Below are positions 40,505-48,200 of a DNA stretch of 64,000 nucleotides, piece by piece. The DNA comes from Okeanomitos corallinicola TIOX110 (GTDB lineage Bacteria > Cyanobacteriota > Cyanobacteriia > Cyanobacteriales > Nostocaceae): contig NZ_CP150886.1 of the NCBI RefSeq assembly GCF_038050375.1, positions 3,947,318 through 4,011,317 of the forward strand, given 5' to 3'. Position 1 is the stretch's first letter, and each line of letters begins with the position of its first letter. Below the pieces are notes generated by a model. That model saw nothing but the letters and a program-made list of their open reading frames with translations, made no database searches and had not been told where the DNA came from. The position numbers were made by a program, and so were the translations under genes.

Positions 40505-40599
40505 GAATGGGTAATGGGTAATGGGTAATGGGTAACAGTACAGAACTTAAGTTTTGTTTCCATGCCCAATGCCCAATGCCCAATGCCCAATGCCCAATA
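40505..40599. repeat. Inverted STRR pair after apcE
   Basis: Four TAATGGG-type heptamers (40507-40535) face five CCCAATG-type heptamers (40562-40597) across about 26 bases, so the two blocks can pair. In transcripts this would fold into a G/C-anchored hairpin between apcE and apcA. The rest of the gap to 40813 holds a small CCGGA/TCCGG hairpin (about 40653-40671) and should contain the apcA promoter. Confidence 0.8.
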
Positions 40600-40813
40600 A
40601 ATGAAAATGATTGTTACAAAATATTAAGAGCAGTCATAAATACTCAACATAATGCCGGACAATGTTTTCCGGAAGGATAATTAAGTTTTTCGACTTATGT
40701 ACTTTTGTTGAGTAAATGTAACTCGCGGTGTACTAAGATGCAAAACTGTTATCTAACAATCAAAGTTTTACCAGTGTAAAAGCTGGTGTCATTAGTTTTG
40801 GAGGAATCCATTA

Positions 40814-41299
40814 ATGAGTATCGTCACGAAGTCCATCGTGAATGCTGATGCAGAAGCTCGCTACCTCAGCCCCGGCGAATTAGATCAAATCAAGAGCTTT
40901 ACTTCTGCTGGTTCACAACGTTTACGCATCGCTCAAGTTTTAACCGAAAACCGCGAGCGCATCGTTAAGCAAGCTGGTGATCAGTTGTTCCAAAAACGCC
41001 CTGATGTTGTTTCCCCCGGTGGTAACGCTTACGGTCAAGAAATGACAGCTACTTGTCTTCGTGACCTAGACTACTACTTGCGTCTAGTAACCTACGGAGT
41101 CGTTTCTGGTGATGTAACCCCCATCGAAGAAATCGGTATCGTTGGTGTACGTGAAATGTACAAGTCCTTGGGTACTCCCATTGACGCTGTTGCTGGTGGC
41201 GTTGCTGCTATGAAGAACGTTGCAGCTACTCTGTTGTCTGCTGAAGATGCATCCGAAGCTGGTGCTTACTTCGACTACGTTGTTGGTGCAATGGGCTAA
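40814..41299 (+). CDS. apcA: Allophycocyanin alpha subunit
   Basis: 161 residues, standard length. The phycocyanobilin-binding Cys81 lies in [19 protein letters not shown]. Globin-like helices and the C-terminal [15 protein letters not shown] match ApcA closely. GGAGGAATCC precedes the ATG, a strong ribosome site. With ApcB it forms the (alpha-beta)3 trimers of the phycobilisome core. It lies 69 bp before apcB. Confidence 0.98.
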   Translation: MSIVTKSIVNADAEARYLSPGELDQIKSFTSAGSQRLRIAQVLTENRERIVKQAGDQLFQKRPDVVSPGGNAYGQEMTATCLRDLDYYLRLVTYGVVSGDVTPIEEIGIVGVREMYKSLGTPIDAVAGGVAAMKNVAATLLSAEDASEAGAYFDYVVGAMG

Positions 41300-41368
41300 G
41301 TTACAGCTAAATAACTGCTGAAACTCAAAACCTATTGTAATCAAGTTGGAAATAAGGAAATAACAACA

Positions 41369-41854
41369 ATGCAAGACGCAATTACCTCTGTAATTAATTC
41401 TTCTGACGTTCAAGGTAAATACCTTGACACCGCTGCTCTAGAAAAGCTCAAAGGCTACTTCGCTACTGGTGAACTACGTGTTCGTGCAGCTACAACCATC
41501 AGTGCTAACGCTGCTGCTATCGTTAAAGAAGCTGTAGCTAAATCCTTGTTGTACTCTGATATCACCCGTCCCGGTGGTAATATGTACACCACTCGTCGTT
41601 ACGCAGCTTGTATCCGTGACTTGGATTACTACTTGCGTTATTCCACCTACGCTATGTTGGCTGGTGATGCTTCCATCCTTGATGAGCGTGTATTGAACGG
41701 TTTGAAAGAAACCTACAACTCCTTGGGTGTACCCGTTGGTGCTACCGTTAACGCTATCCAAGCTATGAAAGAAGTAACTGCAAGCTTGGTTGGTCCTGAC
41801 GCTGGTAAAGAAATGGGCGTTTACTTCGACTACATCTCTTCTGGCTTGAGCTAG
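41369..41854 (+). CDS. apcB: Allophycocyanin beta subunit
   Basis: 161 residues. The chromophore Cys81 lies in [20 protein letters not shown], and Asn71 in [11 protein letters not shown] is the residue methylated by CpcM-type enzymes. It is the partner of ApcA in core trimers. AAGGAA lies upstream of the ATG. It is followed by a long hairpin before apcC, a usual place for processing or partial termination so that apcA-apcB message exceeds apcC. Confidence 0.98.
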   Translation: MQDAITSVINSSDVQGKYLDTAALEKLKGYFATGELRVRAATTISANAAAIVKEAVAKSLLYSDITRPGGNMYTTRRYAACIRDLDYYLRYSTYAMLAGDASILDERVLNGLKETYNSLGVPVGATVNAIQAMKEVTASLVGPDAGKEMGVYFDYISSGLS

Positions 41855-41896
41855 GATTGGCTTTGCACTTAGTGATTTAGGTGCGGCTTTATTAAG

Positions 41897-41986
41897 GTCT
41901 GGAAATCAAATGTGAGTTCTAGGTCGTTCTATTGCTTAGTGAAAAATGAGTATTAGCGGTCTAGTGTTGATGTTTGATTTCCAGAC
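41897..41986 (+). terminator. Long-stem hairpin between apcB and apcC (attenuator or mRNA stabiliser)
   Basis: GTCTGGAAATCAAA (41897-41910) is perfectly complementary to TTTGATTTCCAGAC (41973-41986): 14 bp, loop of 62 bases, with only a short T-rich stretch after. It suits partial termination or 3'-end protection of an apcA-apcB transcript. The remaining gap holds an STRR (42011-42040). Confidence 0.7.
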
Positions 41987-42010
41987 TTTGAAAACATAAA
42001 TGTAAGAATT

Positions 42011-42040
42011 CAGGAGTCAGGAGTCAGGAATCAGGAGTCA
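42011..42040. repeat. STRR (CAGGAGT units)
   Basis: Four heptamers CAGGAGT/CAGGAAT in tandem, upstream of apcC. Confidence 0.8.
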
Positions 42041-42180
42041 AAATGATATTAATTTTTGACTTAATAGTTAAAAAGTTGACGACTGATAGCTAAATCCTTA
42101 CAAATAAATTAAAGATTTGTACTCAAAGATATTTGAGATAAAAAAAGTTTTTCCAAACAATATCAGGAGATTTTGAGAAT

Positions 42181-42387
42181 ATGTCCCGGTTGTTTAAAGT
42201 AACTGCTTGTGTTCCTAGCCTAACTCGTACTCGCACCCAACGTGAATTACAAAATACTTACTTTACTAAGTTAGTTCCCTATGAAAATTGGTTCCGTGAG
42301 CAACAACGGATTCAAAAAATGGGTGGCAAAATTGTTAAGGTTGAATTAGCTACTGGTAAGCAAGGTACAAATACTGGTTTGAAGTAA
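42181..42387 (+). CDS. apcC: Phycobilisome core linker, 7.8 kDa (L-C)
   Basis: 68 residues, MSRLFKVTACVPSLTRTRT, with the CpcD-like fold typical of the small core linker (NTYFTKLVPYENWFREQQRI, GGKIVKVELATGK). ATCAGGAG lies 15 bases ahead of the ATG. It caps the allophycocyanin cylinders. It is the last gene of the operon and ends in a terminator. Confidence 0.97.
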   Translation: MSRLFKVTACVPSLTRTRTQRELQNTYFTKLVPYENWFREQQRIQKMGGKIVKVELATGKQGTNTGLK

Positions 42388-42422
42388 TTTGTATATATCA
42401 GAGATTATTTTGGTAGATTTAT

Positions 42423-42449
42423 GAGGGGTCAGTGATGACCTCTTTTTTT
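42423..42449 (+). terminator. Rho-independent terminator of the apc operon
   Basis: GAGGGGTCA and TGACCTCT pair (two G-U pairs) around GTGA, followed by seven T. It lies 36 bp past apcC. Confidence 0.85.
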
Positions 42450-42489
42450 ATGGGAGGGAATAGGATGTCTGATAGCTATGGATTTTGTT

Positions 42490-42524
42490 TCGCGCAAAGA
42501 CGCAAAGGAGCAAAGATGCAAAGG
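42490..42524. repeat. Interspersed repeat (CGCAAAGACGCAAAGG type)
   Basis: Nine-base units of the form CGCAAAGGN repeat about four times. The element is common in Nostoc/Anabaena intergenic DNA. Confidence 0.6.
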
Positions 42525-42564
42525 AAGAAGGGGATAAATTTTAATTTTTATATAAAAAGGGTAA

Positions 42565-42786
42565 TTAAGAAGCAATTTGCATTTTGTTGGGTTCGGGGAT
42601 AGATTCACCTTCTACTTCCCAAGCTTCTAAGTACATTTCAATTACTTCTTCACCGTTATAAATTGCTTCTTGACGAGTTTTTCCGTGGGTGCAAGGCATG
42701 ATCACAAGATGGCTAAATTCGGGAATTGTAACTAGGAAAAGTTGATCTTCTTTTGACCATTGAATCATCATACTGTATTGACTCAT
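42565..42786 (-). CDS. HicB-like antitoxin domain protein
   Basis: 73 residues with the HicB partial RNase H-like fold: YSMMIQWSKEDQLFLVTIPEFS, then GKTRQEAIYNGEEVIEMYLEAW and a Pro-rich end. A classic HicA toxin is not visible on either side, and no C-terminal DNA-binding domain follows, so this may be an orphan HicB. Its ATG overlaps the stop of an upstream small frame by one base (TAATG), implying translational coupling. Confidence 0.8.
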   Translation of the reverse strand: MSQYSMMIQWSKEDQLFLVTIPEFSHLVIMPCTHGKTRQEAIYNGEEVIEMYLEAWEVEGESIPEPNKMQIAS

Positions 42787-42926
42787 TAATTTTGCTCCTC
42801 TCCTAATTCTTCCAGTTCAGTTAATAATTTTGCTAATTGCTTTTCTAGGTACGGTGGAACATCATCTCCATCTTTACCTGGAATTGCAATATCTACTTCA
42901 GAAAATCCCAGATGAGCGATCGCCAA
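42786..42926 (-). CDS. Small acidic frame coupled to hicB-like gene
   Basis: 46 codons from a TTG at 42926; an in-frame TGA lies two codons upstream, so no longer form exists. The product contains HLGFSEVDIAIPGKDGDD and ends in a coiled Leu/Glu helix (KLLTELEELGEEQN). I do not recognise it. The one-base overlap with the HicB-like start is the main support. It could be the tail of a truncated partner gene. Confidence 0.4.
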   Translation of the reverse strand: MAIAHLGFSEVDIAIPGKDGDDVPPYLEKQLAKLLTELEELGEEQN

Positions 42927-43060
42927 AAATCAGACTATATCTATAGGAAGATAAAATTAATGCTTGGGACTGATGTTAAATAGTTCACTTCACGGCAATC
43001 TTAACAGATATGAATGAAGTATCTGGAGTGGGGGGAAAGGCGATCGCCTAATTAATAACT

Positions 43061-44209
43061 ATGTGTGATTTAGAATTTAAAAGTTCTCCTCAATTTTCTC
43101 TGGGTATGGAAATTGAGTTGCAATTGCTTAATCCTTATACCCTAAAATTGGTAGATGGTATTTTACCGCTTTTAGAACTATATCCTCAAAGTCCTTTTAT
43201 TCAAACAGAATTTAACCAATCAACTGTAGAAATTAATTCTCCGGTTTGTTTAAATATCCCAGAATTAGAAATAAATATTTTAGCTATTTTGCAGGATTTA
43301 AAATCTCGGTGTCAGCAGCTAAGAATGGAAATTTGTGCAGCGGGAACTCATCCAGTTTGCGATCGCTTTGCTCATGTCACCCCTCTCCCCAGATATCTTA
43401 CTCAGCAAAGTAAATCTGGGTATTTGTCAGATTTAATGATGACTTTTGCTATGCAAATTCATGTAGGAATGCCATCGGGAGATGAAGCTGTAAAAATGAT
43501 GGGTAAACTAAAACCCTATCTTCCCATTTTATTAGCTTTATCTGCTAGTTCCCCTTTTTGGTGGGGTAACGATACTGGTTTTGCTTCCTATCGTTATCGT
43601 TTTTTATCAATTATGAGAACTTATGGTATTTGCCCTAGTTTTAAAACCTGGCAAGATTTTGTAGATTTTTTTAATACTGCTCAAAATGCCAGAATGTTTA
43701 ATTTAATTCGTGATATTCATTGGGATATTCGCCCACAACCGGATTTAGGAACTATTGAAATTAGGGTGATGGATGCTCAACCAACAGTCAAAGAATCCAT
43801 GATTTTAGCTGCTTTTATTCATACCTTAGTTGTGCATTTATATCATCAATCTGAAAGTGAAACAACAGGCTATCTATTAAAATCATTGCCTTGGTTAATT
43901 GCCAAAGAAAATTTATTTCGAGCATCATATTGGGGCGTAGATGCTGATTATATTGAAGATTCACAAGGGAATAGTAGATTAATTAAATATATAGTTAAAG
44001 ATATTTTGAATACATTAGCAGAAACTGGTGAATATTTGGGTAATAGCTCATATTTATTACAACTAGAAAAAAGATTGATCACTGGAGCTAGTTATAGTCG
44101 CCAAAGACAGGTTTTTGAAAATACAGGTTCTGTTCAAGCAGTAGTTACATCTTTAGTCAAAGAATTAAATGAAGAATTAAGCAATTTGCAAATCCCAGTG
44201 CAAGTCTAA
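43061..44209 (+). CDS. YbdK-type carboxylate-amine ligase (GCS2 family)
   Basis: 382 residues. Family motifs: SLGMEIELQLLN at the N-terminus (metal-binding Glu residues), EFNQSTVEINSP, AAGTHPV, MTFAMQIHVGMP, LSASSPFWWG, and a C-terminal acidic/Arg segment GTIEIRVMDAQPT. YbdK is a weak glutamate-cysteine ligase; the natural substrate in cyanobacteria is not settled. A HIP1 site lies just before the start. It is monocistronic. Confidence 0.88.
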   Translation: MCDLEFKSSPQFSLGMEIELQLLNPYTLKLVDGILPLLELYPQSPFIQTEFNQSTVEINSPVCLNIPELEINILAILQDLKSRCQQLRMEICAAGTHPVCDRFAHVTPLPRYLTQQSKSGYLSDLMMTFAMQIHVGMPSGDEAVKMMGKLKPYLPILLALSASSPFWWGNDTGFASYRYRFLSIMRTYGICPSFKTWQDFVDFFNTAQNARMFNLIRDIHWDIRPQPDLGTIEIRVMDAQPTVKESMILAAFIHTLVVHLYHQSESETTGYLLKSLPWLIAKENLFRASYWGVDADYIEDSQGNSRLIKYIVKDILNTLAETGEYLGNSSYLLQLEKRLITGASYSRQRQVFENTGSVQAVVTSLVKELNEELSNLQIPVQV

Positions 44210-44283
44210 AGGGTAAGAATTCAAGTGAGGCGACAATATCCTCGACTCAATACTTGTCGGTTAAGGTTAAAACAATAAAATTA

Positions 44284-44445
44284 TGTAGGTTGGGTTGACG
44301 TTAGGAAACCCAACATTTACAAGGTTTAATTTATAAATGTTGAGTTTCACTTTGTACCCTCCGGGAAGCAAGCTACAAACTAACTTACAAAAAATTATTA
44401 ACCGAAAGGTTTCGTTGGGTTTCACTTTATTCAACCCAACCTACA
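44284..44445. mobile_element. MITE-like element with nested inverted repeats
   Basis: The ends TGTAGGTTGGGTTGA (44284-44298) and TCAACCCAACCTACA (44431-44445) are perfect 15-bp inverted repeats. Inside, GAAACCCAACATTTA and TAAATGTTGAGTTTC pair with one mismatch. ATTATTAACCGAAAGGTTT occurs at 44394-44412 and again just outside the right end at 44449-44467. No coding frame. The 'gtaggttgggttga' family is common in Nostocales. Confidence 0.65.
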
Positions 44446-44465
44446 AAAATTATTAACCGAAAGGT

Positions 44466-45476
44466 TTAAAAAATATCTTGATAAATGACATACATCCCAC
44501 CAAGATAAAGGAAAATCAAGGTTAATCCATCCCAGGTGATGTACATTCGTGAACGACTGACGGCGTGGTAAATTAGTCCTGTAATGGCGACTGAAGTCAT
44601 AATCATGGCGATCGCAGCTGTAAAAATATGGGTGTAACTAATGTTTAACCAGAAACTACCTTGATGATAGATAAAGTCATAAAAGCCGAGTATGGCTAGG
44701 TTGGTGATATTCGAGCCAAAAACGTTAGATACTGCTAAATCTACGGCATTAAGCCTGATTGCTGCTAGGGATGCGACTACTTCCGGTAATGATGTAGCTG
44801 TGGCTAGGAGTAACGCACCAACGAAACTTGCACCTAAACCTGTGACTGCGGCGACGCGATCGCCTAAAAATGCTAACCAGATACCAAGAATGACAATGAA
44901 AATAGAAAGAATCACAAATCTGCGATAGGCTTGGACTGGGGTAATGTGTTGATATTGAAAAGCTTCTAATTCTTCTTCTAATACTTCTGCACGTCTTCTA
45001 GTTTCAAATTGGGCAATCATCCGAGCGCTAACAAAGTAAAGTATTAGTAAAATGATGCTGGGAATACCAACCCCTCCCACGGCTATATTAATTTCTGTTC
45101 TTGATAACATCATTCCTGTAGCTGTCACACCCAGCATAATACAGCCTAAACTTGCGGCTAACCCGTGACTAATTTGCGCTCTTTTTAATAATGGTTCTGT
45201 GCCATTGCAAATATCTAATAAGGCTAAAATAAGTAAGTTAAACAGACAACTACCTAAAATGCCTCCTACTGCTAAATCTGGAGAATTGAAGATAACTATG
45301 GCACTTGTTCCGGTGGCTAATTCTGGTAAAGAAGTCACACCTGCTAACAGGATTGTACCTACCCAAGTCCGTCCTAGTCCGGTTTTCTCTGCCATAATAT
45401 CCGCACTTTGGGAAAGCCATGATCCCACAGCAATTACTAAGGTGATGCACACAATAACTTGCAGAAATAACAGCAT
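44466..45476 (-). CDS. Calcium/sodium:proton antiporter of the CaCA family (YrbG-like)
   Basis: 336 residues with about ten membrane helices in two halves. The two alpha-repeats are visible: GVTSLPELATGTSAIVIF then GGILGSCLFNLLIL in the first, and TATSLPEVVASLAAIRL then VSNVFGSNITNLAIL in the second. The conserved acidic residue in each SLPE motif binds the cation. An acidic loop (RRRAEVLEEELEAF) joins the halves. It exports Ca2+ (or Na+) in exchange for H+ or Na+ across the plasma or thylakoid membrane. It is divergent from the next gene. Confidence 0.9.
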   Translation of the reverse strand: MLLFLQVIVCITLVIAVGSWLSQSADIMAEKTGLGRTWVGTILLAGVTSLPELATGTSAIVIFNSPDLAVGGILGSCLFNLLILALLDICNGTEPLLKRAQISHGLAASLGCIMLGVTATGMMLSRTEINIAVGGVGIPSIILLILYFVSARMIAQFETRRRAEVLEEELEAFQYQHITPVQAYRRFVILSIFIVILGIWLAFLGDRVAAVTGLGASFVGALLLATATSLPEVVASLAAIRLNAVDLAVSNVFGSNITNLAILGFYDFIYHQGSFWLNISYTHIFTAAIAMIMTSVAITGLIYHAVSRSRMYITWDGLTLIFLYLGGMYVIYQDIF

Positions 45477-45558
45477 GATTAATTAAAATATCTAAACTTT
45501 TCAAACATCCTCTGAGAAAATGGTAACAGCAATTTTTCAGTTAAATTATTTATAAGTC

Positions 45559-46278
45559 ATGATCCAAAATTCTCATAATTATGATCATTCCCGGATTTCA
45601 ATTATTATTCCTACTCTGAATGAGGCCAATAATATTACAGCTACAATTAATAGCACTGAACTGAGTACAAATGTAGAAGTAATTGTTGTTGATGGTGGTT
45701 CAGATGATGATACAGCAGCGATCGCCCAATCTTTGGGTATAACGGTGATTTCTTCCCCTCCTGGCCGTGCTATACAAATGAATAAAGGTGCTGCGATCGC
45801 CAGTGGTGAAATTCTCCTCTTTCTCCATGCTGACACTCGTTTACCTCCAGGTTTTGACCAAATGATTCGCACAGCATTACAACAACCTCAAACTATAGCG
45901 GGTGCTTTTGCATTAAAAATAGATGCACCCGACTGGGGTTTGCGTTGGGTGGAGTGGGGAGTAAAATTGCGATCGCATTTATGGCAAATGCCCTATGGTG
46001 ATCAAGCTATATTTGTCACCAAACAAGCCTTTTATGAAATTGGTAATTTTACCCAAATACCTATTATGGAAGACTTTCATTTAATAAGCCAGCTAAAACG
46101 CATCAGTAAAATTACACTTATCGAAGTTCCTGTGATAACATCACCAAGAAGATGGTTAAAAAAAGGTATCTTCAAAACTACCCTACTTAACCAAATCATC
46201 ATTATTGCCTATTTATGCGGTATTTCCCCAGAACGTATCCGTAAATGGTATCGTCAAGAAAAATTCAGCAGAATTTAA
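45559..46278 (+). CDS. TIGR04283 family glycosyltransferase (arsenosugar-biosynthesis type)
   Basis: 239 residues, GT-A fold family 2. The nucleotide-sugar motifs are IIIPTLNEANNI, EVIVVDGGSDDDT and LLFLHADTRLPPGF, and GDQAIFVTKQAFYEIG with MEDFHLISQLKR marks the acceptor side. These match TIGR04283, a family named for its frequent position beside arsenosugar genes. No ArsM or ArsS is in this window, so the substrate may be different. It is followed by two TVP38-type proteins and a MerA-like flavoprotein on the same strand, likely one functional group. Confidence 0.85.
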   Translation: MIQNSHNYDHSRISIIIPTLNEANNITATINSTELSTNVEVIVVDGGSDDDTAAIAQSLGITVISSPPGRAIQMNKGAAIASGEILLFLHADTRLPPGFDQMIRTALQQPQTIAGAFALKIDAPDWGLRWVEWGVKLRSHLWQMPYGDQAIFVTKQAFYEIGNFTQIPIMEDFHLISQLKRISKITLIEVPVITSPRRWLKKGIFKTTLLNQIIIIAYLCGISPERIRKWYRQEKFSRI

Positions 46279-46354
46279 GCTGCTTCTCATTTAACTTACC
46301 CTATCTTGGTAGATGATAAATTCATAATCGGTGAAAAATCAGCTTAATGTCACG

Positions 46355-47113
46355 ATGCCAAACCACAAATTCCGAAAATTCCGATTAAATCGAAAACTCA
46401 AATTTTTATGTTTAACTTGCCTAGTTATAACCCTAATAGTCGTTAGTCAATCTATTAACATTCAGCAAAATTTACAAACATTTATCACTTGGGTAGAAAA
46501 TTTAGGTATTTGGGGACCGATTGGATTTATTATTATCTACAATATAGGCACTTTATTATTTATTCCCGGTTCATTATTAACTATCAACGGTGGCTTTTTA
46601 TTCGGTTTATTTTGGGGTTCTGTATATGTTTTAATCGCTGCTATGATTGGCGCAATTTTAGCTTTTGTTATGGGTCGCTACATTTCCAAAGATTGGATTT
46701 GTCAACAACTAGAAAAACACCCTAAATTTAAAGCTATTGATCACGCAGTTACTCAGGAAGGCTGGAAAATAGTTTTATTAACTCGTCTCTCCCCTCTATT
46801 TCCTTTCAATTTATTAAATTATGCCTTTGGTGTTACTAACGTTTCTATATTTGACTATATCTTAGGTTCATTCGGCATAATTCCTGGTACTGTAATGTAC
46901 GTTTATATTGGTTCTATTACCACTAATTTAACCCTGATTTCTACAAATACACAACCAACAAGTTTAGAAATTAAGATTTGGCAATATATCCTACAAGCAG
47001 TTGGTTTAATTGCTACAATTTATGTAAGTTTTTATATTACTAAAATAGCGCAAAAAGCATTGAATGAAAAAATTGAACCAGGAGACATAAAACCCAGATG
47101 TATTGATAAGTAA
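46355..47113 (+). CDS. TVP38/TMEM64 (VTT/DedA-superfamily) membrane protein, copy 1
   Basis: 252 residues from the ATG at 46355; a GTG at 46331 would add eight residues and neither start has a clear ribosome site. It has six or so membrane segments and the VTT core: FIPGSLLTINGGFLFG, GAILAFVMGRYISKDW, then VLLTRLSPLFPFNLLNYAFGVT and PGTVMYVYIGS. Family members are linked to lipid scrambling and membrane homeostasis; the cyanobacterial role is unknown. It is about 50% similar by eye to the next gene, so the pair looks like a tandem duplication. Confidence 0.88.
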   Translation: MPNHKFRKFRLNRKLKFLCLTCLVITLIVVSQSINIQQNLQTFITWVENLGIWGPIGFIIIYNIGTLLFIPGSLLTINGGFLFGLFWGSVYVLIAAMIGAILAFVMGRYISKDWICQQLEKHPKFKAIDHAVTQEGWKIVLLTRLSPLFPFNLLNYAFGVTNVSIFDYILGSFGIIPGTVMYVYIGSITTNLTLISTNTQPTSLEIKIWQYILQAVGLIATIYVSFYITKIAQKALNEKIEPGDIKPRCIDK

Positions 47114-47182
47114 AAATTAAATAATCAAATAATTAATTTAACTAAGTTAAATTGGAACAATATCAATTTTATAGGAAAAACA

Positions 47183-47974
47183 ATGCACAATCTAATTTCA
47201 CAACCTCAAATCCTAAACTTGAAAACCTCAAATAAGCTACGGAAGCTATGTAAATTAGGAATTCTCACTTTATTATCAATTATCATGGTTTTAATTTTCA
47301 AACAAGATATAGTTTTAGCACAGGAAGCCACAAATACATCTACATTTAATCCCCAAACTATTTTAAGAAATGCTTTACAGTGGATTGATGGTTTAGGTGC
47401 AGTAGGAGCAATTGCTTTTATTGGCATTTATATTATTGCCACAGTTGCATTTTTACCAGGTTCGATTTTAACATTAGGAGCAGGTGTTTTATTTGATGTA
47501 GTTTTAGGTTCTATTTATGTATTTATCGGTGCAACTTTAGGTGCAACATTAGCATTTTTGGTTGGACGTTATTTAGCCAGAAATTGGGTAAGTAGTAAAA
47601 TTGCAGATAATCAAAAATTTGCAGCGATTGATAATGCTGTTGGTAAGCAAGGATTAAAAATTGTTTTATTAACCCGACTTTCTCCGATTTTTCCTTTCAA
47701 TTTATTAAACTATGCTTTTGGAGTGACTGCGGTTTCTTTAAAAGATTATTTCTTGGGTTGTATAGGGATGATTCCCGGTACAATTATGTATGTTTATATT
47801 GGTTCTTTAGCTGGAAATTTGGCTTTAATTGGGACTGACAATCAACCTACTAATCCTACTATTACATGGATAATTAGAATTGTGGGTTTTATGGCTACAG
47901 TAGCTGTTACAGTGTATGTAACTAAGATAGCGAAGAAGGCTTTAGAACAGGAGGTTACTGAGGATAATTCATGA
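47183..47974 (+). CDS. TVP38/TMEM64 (VTT) membrane protein, copy 2
   Basis: 263 residues. A longer N-terminal part with a signal-like helix (LGILTLLSIIMVLIF ending VLAQE) precedes the VTT core: FLPGSILTLGAGVLFD, GATLAFLVGRYLARNW, VLLTRLSPIFPFNLLNYAFGVTAV, GMIPGTIMYVYIGSLAGNLALIG. It repeats the motifs of the preceding gene nearly one for one, 69 bp downstream. AGGAAAAAC precedes the ATG. Confidence 0.88.
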   Translation: MHNLISQPQILNLKTSNKLRKLCKLGILTLLSIIMVLIFKQDIVLAQEATNTSTFNPQTILRNALQWIDGLGAVGAIAFIGIYIIATVAFLPGSILTLGAGVLFDVVLGSIYVFIGATLGATLAFLVGRYLARNWVSSKIADNQKFAAIDNAVGKQGLKIVLLTRLSPIFPFNLLNYAFGVTAVSLKDYFLGCIGMIPGTIMYVYIGSLAGNLALIGTDNQPTNPTITWIIRIVGFMATVAVTVYVTKIAKKALEQEVTEDNS

Positions 47975-48015
47975 TTTACTGGTAAGATTTAAGCAGTCTT
48001 TACGAAGGAAGATAA

Positions 48016-48045
48016 CGAACCACAGAGGCACAGAGAACACAGAGA
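48016..48045. repeat. Interspersed repeat (ACCACAGAGGCACAGAG type)
   Basis: Units CACAGAGGN and variants in tandem, a known repeat of Nostocales; it lies between the second TVP38 gene and the MerA-like gene. Confidence 0.6.
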
Positions 48046-48200
48046 TTAAGAATTTAGGAGTCAGAATATATAAGAGATTAGATTATATATGAAACTGAAA
48101 AGATGTGATTAGAAAATTATGGGTGCTAAGGGTTTAATCAAATTGCCTAAATAAGATTTTCATAAGATAATTTATCCTTGAATTGTAGAGGTATTAAATA

